Source: Cristatella mucedo
Taxonomy: Eukaryota; Bryozoa; Phylactolaemata; Cristatellidae
Assembly (NCBI GenBank): GCA_009760855.2
Contig: WPIO01000218.1
Coordinates: 62,001-126,000 of the forward strand
Direction of reading: 5' to 3'
DNA: 64,000 nucleotides
A program made the translations under genes and the position numbers. Below, in pieces: positions 54,035 to 63,698 of this stretch. The notes beneath the pieces were generated by a model, which was not told where the DNA came from, made no database searches, and was given only the letters and a program-made list of their open reading frames with translations. Within the stretch, counting starts at the first letter, position 1. Each line of letters starts with the position of its first letter.

Positions 54035-55326
54035 TAAATTGTAGAATATACGCAAGTAAGAGCAGACCTTACAAAGGAAGCGTTCAAGAAGCATTAGATT
54101 TAGAAAATAAAATTACTAATTTAGAAAGTTCACGTGTTGCTGGTATATTTGATAATGCTCAAGAGATACGAAGAATAGAAGAAGAAATGCAAGCAAGAGA
54201 TAGAGTAAAACATGAACTAAATGAACGTGCGTTAGAGAAATCAACTGATAATTCTGGTAATGTTGTCATTAGTAAATTAAAGAGAGTTAGACCTTCACTT
54301 GCTATTCAGATAGGACAAGATAAAGGAGTACAAAAAGCATTGGGATATGATGAAATAAAAGCTTTGGGCTATGATGTTATTGAATATGGTGATAAACTAA
54401 AAAGCTTGATGGATAGTATGAATTTAGATTATAAAGAAAACTTTAAAAGTATGATAGAATTTAATGAAGACGTAAAAGGAGTATTAGATGAAGCAAAGAG
54501 AGCTATTGAAGAGAAATCATCGCCTGATATTACAAGAGCATTTTCATGAGCTGTTATTGCTTTCAATGAAAAGAATCCAAGAAAAGCTCTTAATATAATT
54601 AATGGTGCAATTACAAATGCTTCTAATGATGAAACAATGAAACTTCTTAAGGATACTAGACAATTTTATTCTGATATAATTAATGTTCATCCTTCTACAG
54701 GAAGTAGAAAAGTAAAAACAGTTTTCAGCAAGAGTAATTGAGCCTCTAGCAACTGAAGCTCCTGTTGTAGAACCTAAAAGTGAGAAAAGTAAGAAAAGAG
54801 CAAAAAGATTTAAAAAGGCAAAAGTTGTCCAAGAAGTTCAAGAACCAGTTGTTCAAGCAGTTCAAGAACCAGTTGTTCAAGAACCAGTTGTTCAAGCACC
54901 AGTTGTTCAAGAACAAAAATCTAAAAACAGATGTTCTTAAAATAAAGAAACAACATCTTCTTGATAGAACTAAATTTAGAGTATATGTGTCTAATAATGT
55001 AAGGAGTGCTATAGAAAATATGAGAGTAAGTGATAAAAAATGATTTGATTCTGATGCTGAATTTTTACTTGCACAATTACGTGCTACTGAATCAAGGAAA
55101 CCAGTAGTTATCCTAATTATACAGGTACAGGAATAGAGATAGTTCCATTGATTGTAAAATCTGAAAAAGAAGTAATTGATAAACTTGATCTATGGTTAAG
55201 TAAACTTGCCGCCGGAAATAGAGGTGTAATAAGTTAAATAAGTGCTGCTGTTGATTATCTTGGTAAATCTAGGAAAGCTCCAATGAAATATATAGCAAAG
55301 ATAATCAATCTTGTATATAATATATA
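54031..55326 (+). pseudogene. Coiled-coil, basic structural-like protein (V2)
   Basis: Begins at ATG 54031 after ATATAGGAGAAA. The first 172 codons are open and helical (ALDLENKITNLESSRVAGIF, EIRRIEEEMQARDRVKHELN). A TGA at 54547-54549 is followed in frame by more coding sequence to 54741, then after a frameshift comes a Lys-rich stretch and a tandem QEPVVQ repeat (about 54835-54915), then further pieces to 55320 (FRVYVSNNVRSAIENMRVSD; KAPMKYIAKIINL). It could be one core-protein gene or two genes. Position between ATPase and penton suggests a virion protein. Confidence 0.55.
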
Positions 55327-55330
55327 GAAA

Positions 55331-56367
55331 ATGAGTGACTTGGTAAAGATTGCTAGTGAGATACTTAAAAATCTTTAAAGTATTAGGAGAACTAGTCAAG
55401 CAAGTAAAGAAGGATACTTTTATAATATAACTGGAAATACTATTTCTATCAAAGCTAAACTTAATACACCAATATTTCTAAAAGGAAAAAACTTTAAGAT
55501 TAGTTTTAAGAAGTATGCTTCAACTAATTCTATTTGAAAATAATTTATAATAATAATACTTTTGTTTATAGAGTAAGTGGTGGGTCAGAACAAACTATAA
55601 CATTAAGGCCTGGAATATATGGTGGAGAAACAGATGATGTAAATGTTGGTATTGCTGATACAATTAATAATTCAATTACTCAATCAGGAGCAACAACTGA
55701 TAAGTTTCAAATAATACTTGATACCGCAACTTAAAACTCGTGGATTAAATTGCCTGGTGGTTGATCATTTCTTGCAGGTAAATCTACTCTTTCTACTATT
55801 CTTGGGTATACTGCTGACGCTTATACTACTCTTTCAGCTGCTGACTTTGCTAAGACGTATCCTGATATTACACCTGTTATTCGTGCTCCTAACACTAAGA
55901 TTATTTCAGAAAAGGAAGTTTTTGTTACTAATATTGATCTTATATGAACTAAATGCACGGTCTTCCCTATGCTTTATATAATGAGGTCACGGTAACTTAA
56001 GTAGCACTAAGAAGAGAAAACTTTCTCAGCTGTGATAGTGATGGTGATTCCAGTAAGACCTTGATAGCTGCCTGCAGCATACTCTGAGTTTTGGCATGGT
56101 CATCTGGTGGCTGCTGTGATTCACTGGCTAGCACTGCTTTCTTTCTCAATCTCTCTCGTCCTTGATGTGCTTATGTGTGCTGACACTGTGCATGCTGCCA
56201 CTAACCACATTTGCATGCTGACCCTGTGCACGGCACCCCTAACCATATTATTCATTTCGTTTGTTTTTCAAGCATGATTTTACTTACCATTCAATTGCAT
56301 TTCACTTTACAGCAAATGTAAAGCGCCTAGAGAGAGATTAAGTTCTCTGAGGGCGCTTTATCAAGCG

Positions 56368-56398
<31 letters not shown>

Positions 56399-56641
56399 GT
56401 AAATTGTAATATGGATGCTAGTGGAACAAGTTTCAGAAATGGAAGTGAATCACAAGTACTAGCTAGTTTTCCTTATGATGCTTATCCATGGAATTTAATG
56501 GTTTATGAACCAAAAACTATTGAATATCATAATGTTGTTAGTGATTCTATATCTGATATAGTTATTACTATTACTGATCAAGATCAGAATCTAATAGATT
56601 TTAATTCTCAAAATATTACTGTTGCTATAAACATTCTTTAA
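55331..56641 (+). pseudogene. Penton-like minor capsid protein 1, interrupted (V2)
   Basis: Starts at ATG after TATATAATATATAGAAA. N-terminal pieces are frameshifted (KGKNFKISFKKYAST), then VSGGSEQTITLRPGIYGGET (the G-x-Y block of single-jelly-roll pentons) and STLSTILGYTADAYTTLSAA (the LG[FY] block). A LINE fragment interrupts at about 55945-56405. The C-terminal part resumes as MVYEPKTIEYHNVVSDSIS and DIVITITDQDQNLIDFN, the typical last strands. At least one stop and two frameshifts in addition to the insertion. Confidence 0.75.
55945..56400 (+). mobile_element. LINE insertion in the penton gene
   Basis: The right part, 56160-56395, is a plus-strand LINE 3' UTR and (TTA)n tail. The first 20 bases or so (ATGAACTAAATGCACGGTCT) match the same LINE in reverse orientation. 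An inverted 5' piece is typical of twin priming, although 55966-56159 is not recognisable. Confidence 0.75.
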
Positions 56642-56655
56642 GTTTAATATAAAAA

Positions 56656-57536
56656 ATGTCAATAGGATTAACAGTAACGAGTAGTTCTGAATCGAAAACA
56701 TTATCTCCACCATTTATGCTTGGATCAGAATCAGGTTATAATAAAATTTGGTTGCGTAGAGTAGAGTTTACTTCTAGAAATAAAGTAATATCAAATGTTG
56801 TTAAAGATGTAAATGATAAACTTTGGTTTAGATGGTCAATAGCTGATGTAAGTATTATTTATATAAAAATTACATCTGGATATTATGATTCAAATAAATT
56901 AACTGCATCTCTAAATAAAGCATTATCAGAACCACAGACAAAGACTATTGTTGCACCAGATTGAACAAAAACTACATTAACTACTAGTGCATTTTATGAT
57001 ACAACTAAAAGAAATAGTACAGGCATAAAATTTAGTGTTGATACTGATGATAGAGTAATAATGCAAGTAGTTGGTGAAATTCTAATGTTGCTGTAAGTTC
57101 TATTGGAGATACTCTTGGCTTTAATTCAAGTCAACAAGGAACATTTGATAGTTCTCGTGTAGGTGGAACACCGTATGAAGCAATAGAAAAAGCAATGTAT
57201 TTCGCTGGTATCTTTAAAGCATTGTATACAATGATATTACCAGACAATAAAGGAATCAGATGGATAAGTGTTGATTGTGATTTAGTTGATCCTTTTAAGA
57301 ATTATGTAGAAAGAAGAAAATGATACATAGAACAGTGTACTTCTTTATATATTATAGATATTGATGATATTAATCCTGGTGATAAGGTTGATCTATATAT
57401 TCCTAATGTATTATATTTACCAACACGTGGTGATGTAGTAGGAATAAGTAGTTTTAAAATAGGATTAAGTGATCAAAATGGAAATGCTGTTAATATAATT
57501 AGTGATGTAGTTGCAACAATAGCTTTTTCAAAGTAA
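56656..57536 (+). pseudogene. Penton-like minor capsid protein 2 (V2)
   Basis: Follows the first penton-like gene after TAATATAAAAA. It has the same kind of layout: NKIWLRRVEFTSRNK, then KITSGYYDSNKLTASLNKAL (G-Y-Y block), FNSSQQGTFDSSRVGG-type middle, and a C-terminal SSFKIGLSDQNGNAVNIISD. Stops at 56962-56964 and about 57320 and a frameshift near 57080. The end of the gene lies 9 bp before a SINE. Confidence 0.65.
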
Positions 57537-57552
57537 TATAGAGCAATAAAAA

Positions 57553-57731
57553 ATACAAGCTGATTTAACAGCCTCTTTTTGTATAGCGACAGAAGAGCCT
57601 TGATGGCTATCACCACCGCTTGCAGCGGCGATAAAAGATCGCCCACCACAGGATTTGAACCCATGACCTCGGAGCCGAGTTCGTGAAAAGCAACCACCTG
57701 ACCTGGTGAGCCATTACGGCTGGGTAGCTAT
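57553..57731 (-). mobile_element. tRNA-derived SINE (family 1)
   Basis: Best-preserved copy: the minus strand reads AATGGCTCACCAGGTCAGG (box A), then ATGGGTTCAAATCCTGTGG (box B), then the body with CCGCTGCAAGCGGTGG, CTGTCGCTATACAAAAA and a 3' end near GCTTGT. It lies between the second penton-like gene and the coiled-coil gene, so it inserted after the virus. Confidence 0.85.
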
Positions 57732-57737
57732 GCAAGA

Positions 57738-58324
57738 GTGGGTCACAATAGAATACATGGTGGAAAATATCGTGGATCTGGAGTAAATGTTGATGGTGGT
57801 CTTGATATATTTAACAAAGTTTTAGGCACTCTAAGTGATGCTGTTGATGCAGGATTGAAAATAGCAAACAAAGCTATTAAAATGCATCAAACAAGAAAAA
57901 TTACTGAACTCCAAACTAACTAAAAAAGAAAAGATAGATCGAGACTACGCTATAAAACGTAGAAAGATGGATGATAAACTGGGAGAAGATAGAAGAAAGA
58001 AAGAACTTGAATACGAGCTTGAAAGAAAAAGAAAAGATGAAGATTATGATAGAAAGATGAAAGAGATGGATCTCCAACTTAAAAAAAGTTATGCTTGATC
58101 AGGTTGTTAAGAAATCTAAACAAGGTAGAAAGGCAAAGATTGCAGAAGAGGAAGAAGTAGAAGACTATTCAGAGACTCTTAAAGAGAATGATCCTAAAGC
58201 ATATAAAGAAATAGAACAAGTAATTAACACTAAAGCTGTTGTTCCTTATGTAAGACCTGATGTTTATGGTGGAAATATGAGAAAAAAGATAGGTGCTGGA
58301 TTATATATTCAAAGTAGAAAATAA
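57738..58324 (+). pseudogene. Basic coiled-coil viral protein, frameshifted (V2)
   Basis: 57738-57923 is open (GGLDIFNKVLGTLSDAVDAG); its true start was probably cut off by the SINE. After a frameshift a very charged helix follows (LGEDRRKKELEYELERKRKD, 57980-58080), and after another the C-terminal 77 codons (58091-58324) end VPYVRPDVYGG, KKIGAGLYIQSRK. It lies immediately upstream of the MCP, as accessory virion proteins often do. Family not recognised. Confidence 0.55.
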
Positions 58325-58350
58325 TTTTTAGTTTTTTATATGGAAAAGAA

Positions 58351-59918
58351 ATGGCAAGTGCACCTATCGATAGTATACTCGAACTTGGAGATCCTGAGTT
58401 TCCTAATTATAAACTTAGAGACTACCAATTCAGAGAGTTTTATCAATCTAATGGAAATAAAACTGATTCTATTGCAAGTAAACTAGTTTCATTCATTGTC
58501 CCTGGTGAACAACAAACGTGTTATGTTCTATCTGATGCTTATCTTTTACTAAAAGGACAAATACAAGTACTTAATACTGGCGCTGATGCAGTGCGAAGAC
58601 CTTTTACTGCTCCTAAAAGAAATCTTGCAGTTGGGTTAGTTAACAATGCTGGTGCTTGGATGTTTAATAGTATGAGAATTAGACTTTGTACAGAAGAAAT
58701 TGAAAGCCTTCCAATTTCACAAGGTGTTGGATCTGTCTCAACGCTTATGGGTCTTCTATGTTATCCAAATGACTATAACAGAACTGAAGGACTTACAACT
58801 GGATAGAAAAAAGATGAAGCAAATTCATTGGATGATATGACATCTGGAAATACTTATACCAGTCCTAATGCTGGTGGAGTTAATATTAGTAATGCTGTTG
58901 CAGGTGCTAATTCAAATTATTGTTCAAATATTGGTTTCACCTATAGAAGGTCAACTATAAACAATATATTTGAAGCTGATGCTGATGTTGGTAAATTTAG
59001 TATTGCGCTTCCTCTGCACGAATTTTTGGTTTTTGTGCTGATATGAATAAAATACTTTAGATTTTCCTTTCACAATTGTAATGACTAGAGTTGGTGGCTC
59101 TGATTTTGATGCTATTATGACTGGAGCAACTGGTCTAGTAGGAAATGTTGGAAATGCGTTATCTACTAAAGTTTCTAACTTAACTAATGGCGATTGTGTT
59201 TATACTTCATTCAAGATTGCGATGTCAAAAATGAAACTTGTTGTTCCATGTGTAGTTCCTAAAGAAGTATTGAAAGAGCACTTGCTGATATATCTAGTGA
59301 AAGATCAAAGAAAATTAGACTTAACGATAGAGTTAGACGTTATTAAAATATTACTATAATGTCTCTTAACCAGGGACTTAAATTTACAAAAACTCTATCT
59401 GTTCAAAATACAATTGATAAAGTTAGATGGTTGATTGTTGCAGCTCAAAATTACAATAAATATAAAAGTTATACTGGAAATCCTAGCACTTACAATATTT
59501 GTGATATTAAGAGTGTTAGTGTACTTGCTAATGGATCTAAACAACATCCTTCCGTTTTAAGATCAAGTGAGCCTAAAGAGGTAAGTCTTCTCCAAAATAT
59601 ATGAAATTCACTACATTCAGAAAACAATATCTTGGTCATAATGAACTTACTGAACATGTTGGTGTTACTTATCCTGAATAGTTGAGTCTCTACCCAATTC
59701 ATGTTATTGATCTTCAATATAATGATGAGCCTCTTACAGTAACTTCTAGACTTGATGTAACCATTGAATTCAATAATGCTATACCAAATGGTGGAACTCA
59801 AATAAAACTCCATTATTTGACTATTTGTGAGATTAGTGCTGAGCTAGCTTCTAATGGAAGTGGTGCTAACTTTACATGCACCAAAGGTAATATCGTGTAT
59901 GTTGGAAAAGATTTTTAA
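58351..59918 (+). pseudogene. Major capsid protein (double jelly roll), broken (V2)
   Basis: Forms the hexon-like capsomers. ATG after TTTATATGGAAAAGAA. The N-terminal 151 codons are open (FPNYKLRDYQFREF, VNNAGAWMFNSMRIRLCTEE). TAG at 58804-58806; frame then continues (GFTYRRSTINNIFEAD, KFSIALPLH). Frameshifts near 59012 and 59060, at 59268 and 59583, and stops at 59344 and 59679 (the last a TGG to TAG at the PEWL motif). Blocks DKVRWLIVAAQNYNK, FTTFRKQYLGHNEL and YPIHVIDLQYND match V1b. Total about 520 codons, usual for the family. Confidence 0.9.
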
Positions 59919-59940
59919 TAAAATTATAATAACTAAATAT

Positions 59941-60070
59941 AATGCAAAAAACAAATTTCATTCAAGGGAGTGATGAGTAAAAGAGAGCTACGAGTCTAAA
60001 TATTGGTGGATCAGAAGTCTATTCTGTTTTAGGAAATGATATGGTATTTGGTTCACAACTTGATTGTGAT
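59941..60070 (+). pseudogene. YqaJ/lambda-type exonuclease, 5' part (V2)
   Basis: N-terminal 43 codons: TNFIQGSDE, then a TAA at 59977-59979 (Trp in V1b), then LNIGGSEVYSVLGNDMVFG. The gene is interrupted at 60070 by a full-length LINE and resumes at 63699. Confidence 0.88.
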
Positions 60071-60308
60071 AATAATAATAATAATAATGTACTTGATAAA
60101 GCGCCCTCAGAGAACTTAATCTCTTTCTAGGCGCTTTGCATTTGCTGCAAAGGGAAATGCAATTGAATGGTAAGTAGAACCATGCTTGAAAAACAAACAC
60201 AATGAATAATATGGTTAGGGTTAGGGGTGGCATGCACAGGGTCAGCATACAAATGTGGTTAGTGGCAGCATGCACAGTGTCAGCACGCATAAGCACATGA
60301 AGGACGAA

Positions 60309-61253
60309 TCACATGGACCCACTAAATGCCGTCCTTAATAGATGTTTTTTAAAGTTCCTTTTAAATGTGGTCAGGTCAGGGGATGTTCTGACGCAGGTCG
60401 GGAGAGAGTTCCAGGCTTTGGGAGCATATGAGCTGAATGCACGGTCTCCAAAGGATTTAAGGTTTGTACGAGGTATTTGTAGACTGTTGGATTCCGAAAA
60501 GCGGGTGGTAAGATGCTTAGCCTGATGGGGGAGTATATCGGAGAGATAGGCTGGAGCCATAGAATAAAGGGACCTAAAAGTGAGCGACGAAACCTCGAAG
60601 TCAATCCGTTGCTTGACTGGTAGCCAGTGCAGGTCGGCGAGAAGTGGAGTAATGTGGCAACTGCAATGCTCACGAAAGACAAATCTAGCTGCAGAGTTTT
60701 GCACCAGCTGCAATCGCCTGATCGCACATGCTGGTAGGCCAGTAAGCAGTGAGTTGCAGAAGTCGAGACGGGATGTCACGAATGCACGGACCAACTTGGA
60801 CGTAGTATCCTTATCTAAACAAGCCCGAATTTTAACAATGCTGTGAAGCTGAAAATAGGCAGGTTTGACTGTGGAGCTGAGATGATCGTCTAACGAGAGG
60901 TTGCTTTGGAGTATGACACCTTGATTCCGAGCTGATTCAACAGGAGATATGCTGGGAGAGCCAATTTTGAGAGTCAGCCTTTCTAATCTCTGAATCACAG
61001 TTGGTTTGCCCATAACTAGTAAGTTAGTTTTATCATCGTTTAGTTTTAGAAAATTTGCTGCCATCCATGTGTGGATGTCATCAATGCATGCAGGAAGTGA
61101 GTTGAGAGAATTTGAGGTGCTTGATCGCTGGGAGGGATCAAAGCAAAGGTACAACTGAGTTTCATCTGCGTAGAAGTGAAAGCCTAGGTTGTACTTGGAA
61201 ATCGCATCAGCAAGAGGCAGAGTATAAACCGTGAAAAGAACCGGACCTAGCAC
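60309..61253 (-). pseudogene. LINE RT 3' part and C-terminal region
   Basis: 314 open codons from MLGPVLFTVYTLPLADAI through the RT active-site block YADETQLYL (YADD changed to YADE), LNDDKTNLLVMGKPTVIQR, SPSISPVESARNQGV, LQLVQNSAARFVFREHCSC, LHWLPVKQRIDFEV and FGDRAFSSYAPKAWNSLPTC to the end of the ORF. The upstream part of the RT (61280-61987) is in two other open pieces (NYRPVSLLPFLSKTLERVVA; FDTIDHKVFL). Confidence 0.9.
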
Positions 61254-61393
61254 GGAGCCCTGAGGTACTCCGTTTTCAGAGGTACTTCAGATGATCTTTG
61301 TCCATTCACGTCAATACTCAGGAGTCTGCCACTGAGATAGGACCTGAACCACTGCAGAGCAGTGCCAGTGATGCCCAGGCGAGATGAAAGGTG

Positions 61394-61987
61394 CTATAGA
61401 AAAACTTTGTGATCGATGGTATCAAAAGCTGCCGAAAGATCAATCAACACAAGCAGAGACACTCTACCCATGTCTGCATTTTTAAGTTGGTCGTTGTATA
61501 CCCTAAGCAATGCTGACTCTGTGGAGTGATTAGCTCTAAAGCCAGACTGGAACTTACTAGCAGGGTGTGAGGTTTCGATAGAGTTCAGCTGGTCTGCCAC
61601 GACCCGTTCCAGTGTCTTTGATAGGAATGGTAGAAGGGAGACTGGGCGGTAGTTACTCAAGTTCTCTTAGTCAAGTGTCGCTTTCTTGAGAAGTGACCTG
61701 ACTACAGCTTTTTTGAAAGGTGCTGGGACATGACCTGAGGCTAATGACACATTAATGATGTTAGTTATGCATGGCAGCAGCAGATTAATGCAACGTATGA
61801 GCAGGACAGTGGGAATAGGGTCCAGAGGACTTGTCTTCTTTGATTGAGATACGAACTTTAGGACTAGATCACTAGTAACCAGCTTAAATGCAGACATTGA
61901 GGTGCAGCCAGGAATCGGGGAACTGCATTCTAGTGGGGAGGTTGTCATCGCAGGGATGGACTCCCTGATCTTGTCTATCTTCTGCAC
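61394..61987 (-). pseudogene. LINE RT 5' part
   Basis: Two open pieces separated by a TAA: LDPIPTVLLIRCINLLLPCI to RSLLKKATLD, and LSNYRPVSLLPFLSKTLERV, FQSGFRANHSTESALLRVYN and LLVLIDLSAAFDTIDHKVFL. These are RT blocks 0 to 3 of CR1/L2-type elements. Confidence 0.9.
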
Positions 61988-62020
61988 AAAGAATCGAGAG
62001 AAGCGATCGGCTAGATCATA

Positions 62021-63511
62021 TCAAGGATCATCAGGTAAGGAGCTAATCTGGGAACGGCTGAAGAGATGGTTTATTGTCGACATCAGCTTTTTTGGATTGT
62101 GCATCTGTGATTCAACAATGTTTCTATAGAAGCTTGACTTGGACTTTGCTATGATCGATTGGTACGACCTACAGTAGTCTTCATATGCCTGTCGATGGAC
62201 AGTTAGTCCGGATCTTTTGTATGCCTTTTCAAGCTTTCGTTTAGTAGACTTGGCTAGTTTAATGTCTGTGGTAAACCATAGGCCGTCTGGGCGGGGGCGC
62301 ACAGTGCGCTTTGTCAAAGGTGCAAACTCGTCGAGCGTGTCAGCTAGTGTCGTGTTGTAGCAATCTACCAGTGATGACAGATCGGCGGGAGGACTGAGCA
62401 CCAAAGGTGAAGCAGATATGCTCGCACGGACAGCATCGATGTCAAGGGTCTTGAGGTTTCGCGATTCACAGGTGATTTTAGAGGAGAATGTGGGCACACA
62501 CTGTAGATTGAATGAGATCTGCATGTGGTCAGATAAGCAGGATTTGGTGATATCTGGTGATGACAAAGTGCAGTTATATGAGAAAATTTGGTCGACTGTG
62601 TGACCCTTGATGTGGATAGGGCCATGCACATGAGCCACAAGAGATAATGAGTCTGTCAATGTACGAAATTCGGTGCTGAAAGCGTCAGATAAGTTATCAA
62701 AGTGAACGTTGAAATCACCCATAACGAGGAAGGATTGATTTTTTGCACACAGAATCGAAATGAGATCGGAGAAATCTGAGATAAAGGAGGATTTGGTACC
62801 TGGTGGGCGATAGACTACTGCCACTATCGGTAGCTTGTTTTCGGGTGAGAACAGGACAATTGATTCAAAAGACTGTTTCGGGGGTACTGCAAATGGCTTG
62901 AAGTTGAATTTCGAGCGCACGATAATAGCAACTTCACCTCCAGTTTTGATTGATATAGGGGTGTGAAAGAACGAGAAACCAGACGGAGTAGCGTCTTTAA
63001 TTGTCGGACAGTTTATAGATTTCAGCCAAGTTTCAGTTAGGGCGAGCAGGTCGATAACATTTTCAGAAATAAGGTCGCTTATTACCAGAGGTTTGTTGCA
63101 CATTGAGCGAAGAGTCCAAAGGCGAGCGTTAAGGTTGGCCGAATGAGTTACAACAGGCCTGATGACCACCAAGGTTAAGAGATTTACAGTGACGCATGCG
63201 GGGGAGCGTGCTGAGCGGTTCGAGACAATGCTAGGAATACCAAACGAGCGGGTACTCAGCTCGTAGTTCCCACCCAACGTGCAGAGTCTGAGCTGGCGGT
63301 TCCGGCCACTGCAGTGGCTACTGGGTGCTTTTCTTTTGTTAATACATAGTTCATGAATCTTAGCAACAACATTAATATCTAGGAATGCATTTGATCTACG
63401 ATGACGAAGCGATAGCTGCTGCTGACGATCATAACTAGCAAGCAGGTTAGTAGCCGCCGGCGTAGGTAAGGCAGCCGCCGGCGTGGGAGACCCAGCAGCC
63501 CGAAGCGACAA
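62021..63511 (-). CDS. LINE N-terminal region and APE endonuclease
   Basis: 496 open codons. The first 110 or so residues are an unassigned N-terminal region. Then APE-type endonuclease motifs: LNARLWTLRSMCNKPLVISD, LLALTETWLKS (catalytic Glu), GGEVAIIVRSKFN, VAVVYRPPGTKSSF, SFLVMGDFNVHFDNL (Asp-x-Asn), HIKGHTVDQIFSYN and SCLSDHMQISF (Asp-His). This domain nicks the target site before reverse transcription. The open frame ends at a TGA after SLPDDP, where copy A has a Cys codon. Confidence 0.92.
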   Translation of the reverse strand: MSLRAAGSPTPAAALPTPAATNLLASYDRQQQLSLRHRRSNAFLDINVVAKIHELCINKRKAPSSHCSGRNRQLRLCTLGGNYELSTRSFGIPSIVSNRSARSPACVTVNLLTLVVIRPVVTHSANLNARLWTLRSMCNKPLVISDLISENVIDLLALTETWLKSINCPTIKDATPSGFSFFHTPISIKTGGEVAIIVRSKFNFKPFAVPPKQSFESIVLFSPENKLPIVAVVYRPPGTKSSFISDFSDLISILCAKNQSFLVMGDFNVHFDNLSDAFSTEFRTLTDSLSLVAHVHGPIHIKGHTVDQIFSYNCTLSSPDITKSCLSDHMQISFNLQCVPTFSSKITCESRNLKTLDIDAVRASISASPLVLSPPADLSSLVDCYNTTLADTLDEFAPLTKRTVRPRPDGLWFTTDIKLAKSTKRKLEKAYKRSGLTVHRQAYEDYCRSYQSIIAKSKSSFYRNIVESQMHNPKKLMSTINHLFSRSQISSLPDDP

Positions 63512-63698
63512 GCGTTTAGATGTCCATAGGCACGTAGTTTCTTACGCGCTACGGTCAAATAACAACTAGAATAACTTGAAACAGGTCTTAGCTGTCTTGT
63601 TTCCGTATACGATGTTCGCAAGAACTTCGATTTTCGGAAGAATTCTGCAATGAACAAGAACGCACGTTAGAGTGCTCTATGTCAGGAGGCGATAAAAA

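Larger units (their letters stand above)
60071..63698 (-). mobile_element. CR1/L2-like LINE, near-complete copy D
   Basis: 3.6-kb reverse-oriented copy from the (TAATAA)n tail at 60071 to the 5' end (CGCCTCCTGACATAGAG on the minus strand) at about 63690. Coding region on the minus strand from 63511 to 60309: APE endonuclease, RT, and a C-terminal region. It split the viral exonuclease. Lesions: TGA after 62021, TAA at about 61665 (CAA in copy A), TAG at about 61393 (GAG in copy A) and a frameshift near 61280. It carries the best sequence of this family in the window. Confidence 0.93.

Noticed and set aside
54835..54915. CRISPR-like or other short-spaced repeat array
   Set aside because: The repeat is a coding QEPVVQ hexapeptide-type repeat without spacers.
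57620..57731. tRNA gene
   Set aside because: Box A and box B are good, but the sequence continues into a shared SINE body present at 31.4 and 21.2 kb, and no complete cloverleaf with paired acceptor arms is seen.
60580..60846. Plus-strand frame with homologues at 12025-12291 and 42176-42442
   Set aside because: Antisense shadow of the LINE C-terminal coding region; it recurs only because the LINE recurs.
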